A stretch of 64,000 nucleotides of DNA from the NCBI GenBank assembly GCA_011319805.1, contig SJRY01000080.1, positions 248,001 through 312,000 on the forward strand. Reading direction: 5' to 3'. Origin of the DNA: Macrocybe gigantea. Taxonomy: Eukaryota; Basidiomycota; Agaricomycetes; Agaricales; Callistosporiaceae. The notes under the pieces were generated by a model, which was not told the origin of the DNA, did no database searches, and saw only the letters and a list, made by a program, of their open reading frames with translations. This document shows positions 1-10,734 of this stretch, in pieces; within the stretch, counting starts at the first letter, position 1, and each line of letters opens with the position of its first letter. The position numbers were made by a program, and so were the translations under genes.

Positions 1-2
1 AT

Positions 3-2477
3 ACGTTCGCATCGAAGGTCAACACAGAAATGGTGGAGTTGGGCAAGGTAACGGATCCTCGAGAGATCGCTGAGCTGCGCAGCCTCATCGAAGATCATCG
101 CCACTATACTGGATCCGAAGTAGCTGACCGTGTCCTCCATGACTTCCATCACCTTCTTCCACTCTTCGTCCGGGTCATGCCTTATGATTATAAGAAGATT
201 TTGGATGAACAAAAGGCACGCGAGAAGGAGGAGAAAATGAGGCAAAGCGTCATCGATTTGATTCCGTCTCGTACTGCAAGCCAGGTAGATCTCGCTTCAG
301 AAGGCTTGGAAGACATACTTCTGCCCAAGACCCCGATCATATCAGCTGTCCCAAGGGCGAAGCACGAGCCAGCCGTCATTGATATGGAAGACTCAATGCT
401 GGACGAAAATGCGACGAAGCAGAGACTGCACAAAGTTGACAAGACCCGTGGTTTTATGAAGTATAAGCGCCTCGGCGAAGCTTATCGTCCCCCCAGGAAG
501 CGTGTCAAGGACTGGAAAGAGATCTCTTCACGTCTAACCGAAAGCGAGCTGAAGTATCAATCTGCTCGTTGTATGGACTGTGGCGTTCCGTTCTGTCAAT
601 CGGATTCTGGTTGCCCGATTTCTAATATCATTCCGAAGTGGAATGACCTCGTCTTCAAAGAACAGTGGAGAGATGCGCTCAATCGGCTTCTAATGACGAA
701 CAATTTCCCTGAATTTACTGGTCGAGTATGTCCTGCCCATGCGAAGGAGCATGTGTTCTCGGCATCAATGAGCAACCAGTTGGAATCAAAAGTATCGAAT
801 GTGCCATCATTGACAAGGTAGCGCTAGGGTGGTCTTGGTATTCCATCAACTGATTCAATGGGCAATTTAGGGATTCGAAATGGGATGGATGAAACCGAAT
901 CCTCCATCTTTCCGTACGGGCAAAATGGTTGCGGTCATTGGCTCTGGTCCGGCGGGCTTGGCTTGCGCGGATCAACTAAATAAGGCAGGCCATACCGTCA
1001 CTGTCTACGACCGGAATGACCGCATGGGAGGTCTATTGATGTACGGAATCCCAAAGTAAGTTTTCAGACCTTGACCTTGATGATTAGGCCGTGAACATTG
1101 GTATAAAGCATGAAACTTGATAAAACCATTGTCCAGCGTCGTGTTGATCTCATGGCTGCCGAAGGAATTGTGAGTAAATTGTCGAATACCAATTTTCTCT
1201 CTGCTAAACGACCGTAGACCTTCGTCCCCAATACTCACATTGGGGTTGATGTTGATGTCGCAGAACTTCGGGAGGAGAATGATGGTGTCGTCATCTGTAC
1301 TGGTGCAACGTGGCCTCGGGACTTGAAGATACCGAATAGGGAAGCGGACGGGATCCATTTCGCGATGGAATTTTTGCAGGTGGGTTGGATCGCAGATTAC
1401 GTTGAAGAGAAAATACTGACGAGCACTTAAAGATGAACACGCAGTCCCTGCTGGACTCCGAGCTCCAGGATGGACATTACATTAGCGCTAAGGGTAAAGA
1501 TGTCATCGTCATCGGCGGTGGGGACACAGGTAATGACTGTATCGGGACTGCTATGCGACATGGCGCGAAATCTATCACGAATTTCGAGCTCTTGCCCAAA
1601 CCACCTGTCTCGCGAGGACGAGACAACCCATGGCCCCAGTGGCCGAGGTATGTCGATCCTCCACCATAATTCCGAGATGACTAACCGTTTGGCAGGATAT
1701 TCCGCACGGATTACGGACATACCGAAGTCGCAGCACACTTTGGCAATGGTAAGGGCAATAGATTTCGAATCGAGGATCGCCTATATCTTCTGCTACCAGA
1801 CCCAAGAGAATATTCTATCTCTACTAAAGAATTCGTTCTCGATGAGCAAGGCCAACTTATGGGCTTGAATACCGGTTCGTATATTTCCTACTTTCGGTTT
1901 GTTTCGTTAATTGGTTTACCCTCTGCGTCAGTCCGGGTTGAATGGACCAAAGACAGTGGAGGCAGGTGGAAGATGGAGGAGGTTCCAGGATCGGAGAAGT
2001 TCTTCCCCGCACAACTTGTGTTGCTAGCCCTTGGCTTCCTAGGTCCCGAAGCGAATGTAATCAGGGCGTTGGACGTTAGACAGGATGCGAGATCGAACAT
2101 CCAAACACCTGCAAAGGCGAGTAGAGAACCCCAGTGTTCTGAATCTTGATCCTTGACACTGGCGTTATATAGAAATATTGCACGAACGTAGAAGGAGTCT
2201 TTGCGGCTGGTGATTGTCGTCGTGGCCAATCTCTTATCGTTTGGGGCATCAAGTAAGTCATGAAGAGCCGCCCTGATATGGAAAACTAAAATTATTTTAG
2301 CGAGGGACGTGGCGCTGCAGCCGAAGTTGATGCATGGCTATGCGGTTCCACCCGACTTCCAAGCGCAGGTGGAATCAAAGCTCGAGTAAGCACGATGCTT
2401 TTGCTCCCAAAGCCACTCGAGGTATAACGCAGATCTGTTTTCGGCAGACGTTCGTGCCCCCTCCATCTGAGCTCTGA
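3..2477 (+). CDS. GLT1: Glutamate synthase (NADH), C-terminal part
   Basis: C-terminal ~520 residues of NADH-dependent glutamate synthase, which makes glutamate from glutamine and 2-oxoglutarate. The 5' part lies before the window. Exons: 3-817, 871-1055, 1109-1169, 1218-1379, 1433-1647, 1696-1748, 1800-1874, 1932-2116, 2173-2252, 2301-2385, 2448-2477. Visible are the cysteine-rich iron-sulfur segment ([10 protein letters not shown], then GCPISN), the FAD-binding glycine motif ([15 protein letters not shown]), the second dinucleotide motif ([11 protein letters not shown]) and the FAD-domain end ([14 protein letters not shown]). Two oddities: the conserved segment after GRVCPA needs one more C in the CCC run at 736-738, otherwise the frame closes early at 819; and the intron 2117-2172 has a GC donor. 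Apart from the one-base shift the gene is intact, so I read the shift as a sequencing error. It converges with MSS51 (105 bp between stops). Confidence 0.93.
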
Positions 2478-2582
2478 GTGAAGAAATCAGAAGTTGTTTA
2501 TACTCTGAGTTGTGTCACAATATTGCTATCATCTATACAGTTCAATCTATATGCACCGGGTTTCTTTATTGAGGATATGTAG

Positions 2583-4244
2583 CTATAGGGTAAATGAGAA
2601 TTTACTGCGTTCCTGGATGTCACGACTCTTGCCGCGGATGCCCCAAACGCCCCAGTTCGTTTTCACCATCACCCGAGGGTCGAAATCAGCTACTTCCCAT
2701 TTTTCGCTACCAAAGGCATTAGATCCCGGCGTTATCACCCACTCAAATTCACCCGCTACTTCAGGTGCGACGGATAACGAGCGGACGTCCCTTTCCACAT
2801 CGGCAGGAGAGAAGCCAGTCACGAATAGGGGGCATTTACTTGCTAGGAGCATGGGAATGACATGTCCCCACTCTGTGGGAGACGCTATCTGCAATAGAGG
2901 CTTCCCGTCATCACCGACAGAATCCGGTGACGGGAAGCCAAAGCCAGGGGAGAAAAAGAAGAAGCAGTCACTGTAGGGATCCAGAGTGTGCTGGAATTGA
3001 GCGTGAACTTCAGCATAATTGGCTCGCATGCCAGTGATAGTAAGCTGCGGCGTGTACGGCACGGTATACGAGGGAACGCCGTAACGTTCCAGTGAAGAAC
3101 GAGTGCGTTTTAGGCGAGCAATCGGAGCCGGCGTAGGAGGCTCATACACATTCGGAAGGTAGACAGGCTTCTCTTTGACTTCTTTCGGTAGCAATGAAGT
3201 GTCAGCAGCTTCTTGGACTTGATTTTTAGAGTTGGCGGAGGGATCCGAAAAATTGGACGAAGGCCGTTTGTTCAGCTCCTCGGGAGGCTTGGGTAAGGAG
3301 ACTTGCGGCCCGATGAAGAACAGATGGAAATGAGTTGACGGGAATAGCATGCAAAGTTGTTCCCATACATGCGGTGGCAATGAAGATTCGGCCCGAGCGC
3401 CAAGAATGAAGATGCGTACTTGAGGCTTTCCTACAGCAGCTTCTGGTGTCTCGGGGGCTCCCGGAGCGACATGCAAAGTCGATCGCAGTGCTAAGAACGT
3501 GGGACCATGAGAATGAGATGAACAAAAATGAGTGATGGTGCGGCATACCTGCCAGCGACCTGCTACCCTCCGGAGTCAAACGCTGATTGTTCAAGGTCAG
3601 ACCACTGTGCTGATGAAGGACACCACCGATAGTGATGGGATACGTCAGAAGCTTGCTGGCATGCCTTCGCGAACGTTCAGTGTCCATGGAGGGGAACCCG
3701 CGTGTGTACCAAAACACGTCCCAATTTGCGAAAGAAATGGCTTCTTCATATCCCTGCGGGCCTGATGGCAACGTCAATGACAAAACGGTATAGAGGCGCA
3801 GCATAGCTGACCGGGCAATTCAAATTCTCTGAGACGCCGGCCACTGCGAAGGTCGTGTTCATCCTCATTAGTTTCGCGAAGGCGGGAGCAATATTTGCTG
3901 TGCTCTGTGTCCTCTAGGTGGTGCTCTACAGAACAATGTGTTGGCCAACCGCAATGTGGGCATTCGTACTTGACAGCCTTGGGCTGAGAATTGGAATGTT
4001 TTGACACGCAGACTGGGCACGGCGCTAAGGACTGGATGGCTTCACCTCTCGCCCGGACGGCGGGAAAAGGTGATTTCGAAAACGGGTGGAAGAGATCATC
4101 CTGTGAGAGAACTGGAGATGGTTCTCCATTCTTTGGTGCCGCATTGGACCTCTTGAAAAAGTTGAAGAGCGCCCTCGAATGGGGAACGCGACCTGGACGT
4201 CGAGGAACGAGACGGACGACGGAGGAGATTGACCTCAACGCCAT
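2583..4244 (-). CDS. MSS51: Mss51-like mitochondrial MYND zinc-finger protein
   Basis: Protein of 517 aa; exons (5' to 3' on the minus strand) 4244-3812, 3761-3549, 3490-2583. The N-terminus is basic and Ser-rich (ALRSISSVVRLVPRRPGR), as expected for mitochondrial import. A cysteine/histidine cluster follows around residues 75-130 (CPVCVSKH, then CPHCGWPTHCS and CSRLRE), matching the MYND-type finger of Mss51. The remainder has the Mss51 landmarks WDVFWYTRGFPSMD, HLFFIGPQVSLP and FNPGF-like tracts. In yeast Mss51 activates translation of COX1 mRNA and couples it to complex IV assembly; that role is inferred here. The start is the first ATG, 82 bp from the divergent HIS3 start, so the two probably share a promoter. 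Both introns are GT-AG and the frame closes exactly. Confidence 0.85.
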
Positions 4245-4325
4245 TTTTTGTGATGCTCTGTTTGGTTGACATCCTCACACCAATCGCAGTTGTTTGGCCA
4301 TATTTGGCTTATCGTTGTCTCCTCC

Positions 4326-5150
4326 ATGTCCTCTAGACAAGCTTCTGTCTCTCGCAAGACCTTGGAGACCGACATCGAGGTTTTCATCGACCTCGATGGC
4401 GCCAGGTTTGGTGCACAGACGATCAACGTTTCTACCGGCATCGGCTTCCTAGATCATGTCCGTTCACAAGCCTGCTTCTGGATGTTCTCCTCACCCGAAG
4501 TCTCCAGATGTACACTGCACTCGCCAAGCACAGCGGCATGTCGTTAACGCTCAAGTGCACAGGCGACACCTACATTGACGATCACCACAGTGCAGATAAG
4601 TCATTCTTCTCTGCATTCGCCTGAATCCGCGTGGTATACGTACCTCATAACTGCACAGGACAGTGCCATCGCACTCGGCACTGCTTTCAAAAAGGCGCTG
4701 GGGGAAATTCGCGGCATTCGCCGCTATGGAACAGGCTTCGCACCCCTTGACGAGGTAATTGTCGCCGTATGAAATCGCAGATCCAGTTCATCAACTTTTC
4801 CATTATGACTTTGCTTAGGCACTTTCGCGTGCTGTCATAGATATCTGCTCTCGAGCCTGCTGCGTTACAGAGTTGGGTCTCAAGCGGGAGAAAATTGGCG
4901 AACTGTCCACGGAAATGATACCACACGTATTCAGATCATTCGCGACGGCAGCTGAGGTCACCCTTCATGTCGATGTCTTGCGAGGCGAAAATGATCATCA
5001 TCGGCAAGTATATGTGTTTCCATGTCCCAGAATCTGTTCACGACCTGGCATAGCTCCGAGTCCGCTTTCAAAGCTGTGGCTCTCGCTATCCGACAGGCTA
5101 TTGAGTCCACAGGAGGTAATGATATTCCCAGCACCAAAGGTGTTCTGTAA
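4326..5150 (+). CDS. HIS3: Imidazoleglycerol-phosphate dehydratase
   Basis: Histidine biosynthesis enzyme converting imidazole glycerol phosphate to imidazole acetol phosphate; 199 aa, the normal size. Exons 4326-4457, 4508-4595, 4657-4754, 4819-5003, 5054-5150. Metal-binding and family motifs are present in order: ETDI near the start, [24 protein letters not shown], then [24 protein letters not shown], and the conserved tail STKGVL. Two introns are non-canonical. Intron 4596-4656 gives the invariant Glu of HHSAED only if read as ATAAGT...GCAC (AT-AC). Intron 5004-5053 gives HHRSES only with a GCAAGT donor. I chose ATG 4326 because the family begins just before RKTLETDI; an in-frame start further upstream would add an unrelated segment. 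Convergent with the M13 peptidase, 67 bp between stops. Confidence 0.95.
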
Positions 5151-5217
5151 GTCGATTAGAGCGTCTACAACATATCTAGATTGCATCGTAGAGACGACAT
5201 CACGTATATACAACGGG

Positions 5218-8200
5218 TTACTGTCCTCTTCCCCAAAACAGACACCTTTTCTCCATGGATGGGTTTAACTAGTCAGACATGGTCAAACACGTCAAACGCA
5301 ACGATGAGTTCCGAACCATAAACACGCCTACCTTCGTGCCTGCTTTACATTTGAAGGCCTTTGCGAATTCTGGGATGTTGGAAACCGTACCGTCTACTCG
5401 ATATCTGCTGGGGGAATGAGGGTCGGTACGGACACGTTGAATCTACGTGTATTAATTCAGTAGACAACTTCTGGGAATCCGAAACAAGTAACGTACGGCG
5501 GTCTCCGGCTTCATCGAATTGGCCCAAATCTGGGCGAAAGCGATGAAGAATAGTTGATCCCTAAAGAAGCTGGTCAATAACTGAATAGAGGATATAAGAT
5601 TCATACACGGACATCGTGTAATTTAGACCTGGTAGGAGCTGATCGTCGTTCGACGCATAGGCTTTCCAGGCCCGATATGCCTGAATTAAACCGGTATCGC
5701 CGATATTCTCACCTGACGTTCTAGTTTCATGTCAGTCAACGGTCCCACTTCGTGAATGCTAGATTGAGGAAGCTTACAAGTTTCCCTAAAATCGAATATA
5801 CCGTAGTGAAATCGCAGGGCATCATTTAATAGGGTGACTCACGTTGACGTGCACTTCTCCACCCTTACCATCATCAATGGTATAGGCTACATCAAACGCG
5901 TGAGTCACGAAATATGGAGCTGGCTTGTCGGAGAGAAAATACCAGAGTATTGCTTCACGATGCAATCCTGTTTGGCCTGATATTTTGCACTGGTTGCATT
6001 GCTCCACCATTGCTCCAATTTGCCTGATGGGCTATATAGGCGCCCTGCAGAGTCAAAAGCATGCTAATCTCATGCATCAAGACATGGTGTTGTTCTCAGA
6101 ATATAGATGCATCCGAACCGTTAATTCATGGGATGCAACATGACCAAAGGCGCCATACGTAACATATGAGGGCCTACTCGAAATATTAAGACATGAAGTT
6201 CTTGTCAGAAAATGACTGCTGTTTACCATGAGCTTCTGAAGAAAGGCGGCTGCAGAATGCCTGCGGGAAAGACGATCTGAAATGGCATGGTATGAGCACC
6301 TCATATAGACGTACGGAAATGCAAGACATGCCTCATTCGCAGGGGGTTGAAGTACGCATTCACAATAGAAGGATACATCTCCCACGATTCAAGGTCTCGT
6401 TTGCGCCCTAGTTGCAACCACTTCTTACTTTGCTTGTTTTTCCTGAATGATCGAAGTAAATGAAAAACGTTCGCGACCATTGCACTTAGGACACTTACAG
6501 TGCATTCAGGGCATTTTCGAAAAAGTTGACATTATCAATGTGTACGCTTTGATAATAGAATGCAATAGAACTTGGATCTGTAGTGTTGGGTGAAAGAGGG
6601 AATCCAACTTTGACCCGAATTGCGTTTGCCTGCAAAGTGGCTTAGTTGAACCCTTCGGGACGACGTCATATCCTACCTTTTGAGCTGCCGCCTCCGTCGA
6701 TTCTTTGTCCATCCATTCAATACGAGATAAAGACGTTTTGAACGCTCTGATGATATCTGCTCTGCAGATCAGTAAGGAAATGAAGAAGGGATAAATTATC
6801 ACAGTACTGTGGATAATCTGGGTACCTTCCCCCCTCGCCTCGCCACCAAAAGTCGCGTTCACGAAGTAGCGACCAACGGCAAAACCCACGGTCTCCTCCA
6901 ACTGCTTAACGCAATATTCCGTCCTGTCTTCCATCGCGCCTTGTTTGATGCCTGTCAACTTTTCGTGTAAGATCCTTTGGGCCTTCCAGGCCGCGGTGTT
7001 TACACCAAGTAGCGGAGAGTGCGTCAAAGCAGCGCGAACAATAAGATATGCCTCCACAACGTCTGAAGGAGTGTCGACTAGGATGCTAGAGAGCAATGAC
7101 GCGTAGGGAGGGTGCGTGAGGATCACTTTGTCCGGGTATGCACGAGGTGTGAATGCAGCGAAGTAGTTCGGGAAGTCAATCTGCGGTAGAGTGTCCGATA
7201 GATGCTTGATAGTCGTTGGGTTGTAGGTCGCGATAGGATCTTGCAGCAAGACATCCCTGAGCAGAGTATGTGGCTCGCACCATTAGGATTATTCAAACAT
7301 CAACGTTTTCTATCGCTCACAGGTCAAGGCTCGCGTTTGCGATTCGACTTTCGAACTTGACGACCTGTTTCGCAAGACGCTGAGCCCGCCGCTTCTTGTC
7401 GATGGGCTCTTTTCCGCCGTCATCGTCATCACCATCGTCGCCACCCCACGGAGGCCAGGGCCAAGGAGGCCAAAAGTTCTTTTCATCGAGTTCGACAGGT
7501 GAATTATCTTGCTTCAGCGAAAGGTGAGAGTCTTCGTCGTTGAATGCAATCAGCAGAATGCTTTCGATGACAGACTTGTAAACATCAACTATCGCTTTCT
7601 CTCCATAGTACTCCTGTCGATCCTATGAGGCCACGCCGTGTCAGGCTACAAAGATAAACATGCCTTGGAAGGAAGGCTCAAAGGTGGTTGGTTGAACCAT
7701 GGTATCATTCTATTCGGATCATCACCCACATCCCCGTCTATCTCGAATGAGAATAAAGCATCGACACCTGCGCATGTTGTGAGCAGAAGGAAGAATCAAA
7801 ATACAATTCAAGGTTGCCTTTAGAATGCAGATATGCCAGCGCCGCTGTTAGGTCCGGCAGGAGTTCTTTCGCTTGGTGACCCGAGTTCTCGTCCTTATAC
7901 AGTCGCCTGACATCGCCAATGAAGCGCAAAAGAGGTACTTCCCCGATTTCGTCAAGCCCTCTTTCATTCAAACAAGAAGTATAGTAATCGCGCAATTTAC
8001 GCAATATCATCGCATCGTCGGGCGAAGGCGGGGCCTCTTTGGACTCGAGGATGTGACGGATAGCTTGCTTATTTTGAACAGACAATGCGTCAAAGGTTCC
8101 GAAGCTCCCCTTTTCGGCGGGTAAGGGATGTGCGCGAATCCAGCCTCCATCTAATTCATCAGAATCTCTGTCATTAGCAATATAGGCATTTCACGAAGCG

Positions 8201-8898
8201 ACTCACTAGCAAAGTCATAGAAATTCTCGCAAGGATCTTGGTTGGTATCAAGCGATGACAGGATGGAAGCCGACAAAATGATGCATTCTGGCGTGAGACA
8301 AACATTCTGTGGCAAATGTGAATTAGTTCTTCGACAACATAGGCACCGTATCAACAAGTGGACCGACCTCTTTGGGAATTTCAGTCGGTCCCGGGGCTGG
8401 CAAGACCGTAGTAACAGAAATGAAGGTACTCGTGGTCATCGCAGTGGTGGTAGACACCTGGGTAGTAGTTGCGGTGGTCGCAGAAATCTGGGTGGTGGTG
8501 ACAGTTGAGAAAGAGGTGGTAGTCGAGGTTGCAGTTCCAGTCGGGGGTTCCTCGTGTCCATTGTTCAACTTATGCTGGGCTCCTGCAAACAGACCGACGA
8601 ACACCTGGGTAAAACGTGAGGTAAAAAAAAACCTGAATACTTCTTCAATACTCACGGAGCTTGTGAGTAAGAGCATAAGAGACAACACAAGAAGGACCTT
8701 GGTAAGGGGTGTAAGGGGCTCCTGTGCCAAGATTCCAATACGCTCTGCAAAAGATGGATTGTTCGTTTCCTCAGGCCGTTGGGTATCTGAATGTCTTAAC
8801 AAGGGCGCCGTCTCTGTTTAGAGTTGTGAGTTCGCTCATGGTCATACGCGTATAATATGCGCACCGTGGTCGGACAGCCTGCCTTGGATGTCCGCCAT
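5218..8898 (-). CDS. M13-family zinc metallopeptidase, type II membrane protein
   Basis: Neprilysin/endothelin-converting-enzyme family, about 878 aa, 20 exons on the minus strand (first 8898-8865, last 5268-5218). A short cytosolic N-terminus (MADIQGRLSD, ETAPLLRHSD) precedes one transmembrane helix at about residues 45-65, a Ser/Thr-rich stalk (~75-130) and the extracellular peptidase. Family landmarks: QDPCENFYDFA, ANASLDLD, TYNP, NPPANE, PAGILQPPFF, the zinc site HELTH (residues ~705), GENIGDTGL with the third zinc ligand, and the Cys-rich tail. The exon carrying NPPANE needs one more base in the G run at 6342-6346. Three introns need GC donors (start positions 7817, 7663 and 6331), and exon 5785-5778 is only 8 nt. 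A Pro/Trp-rich then acidic insertion sits near residue 365. The substrate is unknown. Confidence 0.9.
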
Positions 8899-9125
8899 GA
8901 CAATGGCGGGTTGAAAAAGAAGAAATGTCACTGATAATAGGTCCGGTTAATAACAGTGAGCGCCTCGATGCTGCTGCGAGTCCAACGCAAGGTCAGTTTG
9001 ATGAATCTGGCATGTTGGGCAGGCAGTCGACCAAGTTGCTGTGACACGTGCCGAACGTCACCGACGCTGTCAGTTCCGACAACAACAAGTGCCTGTGCAA
9101 CATACAAATCTTATGTTCTACAATG

Positions 9126-10641
9126 TTAATTCGAACTTTCCCCGAAATGGGGGTCGATACAAGGTCCTCGCCCCTCTGCCTTCATTTCTAGCAACTTCCA
9201 AAGATTGCAGCCCTTCCCTTCGTTCTGGGCGCCTGCGTAGCAAGCCCACCAATATCGGTCCGTTTTACCATCCGTCCGGTTTTTCATGTCTGCACGCAAT
9301 ACCATTGGCACCCCACACTTACAGCGGGGAATGCTTTCCGGCTGAAAATCTGGCCGATAGAACCTGAAGGTGATATTGATCCGACAGTTCGAAGGCTCGA
9401 TTTCAGTGTCCGGATATTCCGGGTACAGTGGACGGTACAAGTCCATCGCTGACTGTGGAGGGACCGAGTGTTTGAATTTTTCTTGACAAGAGGCGTGCAT
9501 AATTGTCAGCTGGTTTGCACGGTAAGTTCCGTTTCTCGTGCTTCTCAAAATGACCTACAGAGTTATGGGGCAAGGGAATATTGAAGGTCCTCGGCCTCCG
9601 AACAGATTTCTGATCTGTTGGTATTACCTCACGGAGGCTGAAAATTCTCTGTGTTCCTGCAGTTCTGATATATCATTTGGAAGTGGTGAAGTGGATGCCC
9701 CAATCAACTGACCCAGGCTTAGAGAAGCAATAGTAGGATAGGGACCAAGATAGGTCATCTGATCCGAATGAAAACCAACGGATTCCTTTGAGCCTTGATA
9801 GCAATTCGATGCCGCAACATTTGCGTTCCATCTAGGCGTTACATCCGAGTCACCACCCCATTCTAGGGGGAACCGTTCGCGTCGCCTCAATTGTTCGTTC
9901 ACAATCTGTTCCACAATCTGGCACGCTTCCTCCAACTCTGAGGGAAAGACCTCAGGAGGGTCCGTCTTTCGCCCGTTGTACCTCCAATACCATAAAACAT
10001 TTTGTTTTATTTCCACCAAAAAGCAGCGAGATCACACACCAAAATTGAGCAGCCTCTTTCCAAGACTTGTTCCTGTCATCATTGCGAACAAAGAAAGCCG
10101 TACGATGCGGGCTTTCTACGAGCTTGTCAAAAAGCCACCATTTGTTTCGTGTCCAGTTGCGCGCAGCACGAGCCAGAATGTAGAATAATCTGCATGCTAG
10201 CTCTGGAGGGAGGACTGATAAATGAAGTGTGCAGGGAATATGACTTTCCACCATACTCGGAGTGGCGAGCATAAGCGGAGGGAGCTGAGGTACGTTTGGT
10301 TTAGGCCGACGACCCTTTGAGGGCGAGGACTGACCAGATTTCGTCGTCATTTGTTGTTGGCTACCAGCTATTGATCCCGTTAGCGTCCTCTTTGTGCCCG
10401 ACGACGAACCCGCCGCTTCCCCGGACGCGTCGAGGAGCCAGTCGTCAAGCCGTGCACGCTTCCTCTTGCCAGAGATCGGCGAAACGGCCTTTCGCATGCG
10501 CGATTCGAGCAATTGAGCCGCCTTCTGGACGTCGCCATCACACCGCACAAGAGTATCAAGAATGTCGTTAACTGGGGGCGGCTCCCGCGAAAGCAGGCTA
10601 GAAACCAGCGCCAAACGTGTTTCCGTGTCCATCACGTCCAT
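9126..10641 (-). CDS. AlkB-like 2OG-Fe(II) dioxygenase with C-terminal GRF zinc finger
   Basis: Protein of 450 aa; exons 10641-10040, 9981-9713, 9656-9559, 9509-9126. Residues ~1-50 look like a CUE/UBA-type helical bundle (DILDTLVRCDGDVQKAAQLL). A basic Ser-rich linker carrying KRKRARLDDW, a possible nuclear signal, follows. The catalytic core has WYNGRKT, the Fe-binding H-x-D in FHSDQMTYLG (~270), the distal His in KHSVPP, and the 2OG-binding Arg segment RINITFRFYRP. The last ~60 residues form a GRF zinc finger (CKCGVPM ... WWACYAG ... GCNLWKL), a fold that binds single-stranded nucleic acid in TOP3A, NEIL3 and APE2. Closest in layout to ALKBH2/3 DNA-alkylation repair enzymes; a repair role is inference. 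The start is 94 bp from the divergent aminopeptidase start. Confidence 0.88.
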
Positions 10642-10734
10642 GGGAGCATTGATCTTGTCGTTTGTAATCAACGACGCGTTCCGCCACCGCTTAGCCAATC
10701 ATGGCGATCGACAAGTCTCCAAACAGCGTAGTCT

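Noticed and set aside
5822..6010. A second metal-site-like THAFD string in the M13 gene
   Set aside because: It lies in an intron in another frame; the true HELTHAFD is made by joining 6119 to 6063.
8323..8802. Frameshift at the N-terminus of the M13 gene
   Set aside because: An upstream exon at 8898-8865 with a 51-nt GT-AG intron joins in frame (ETAPLLRHSD), so no missing base is required.
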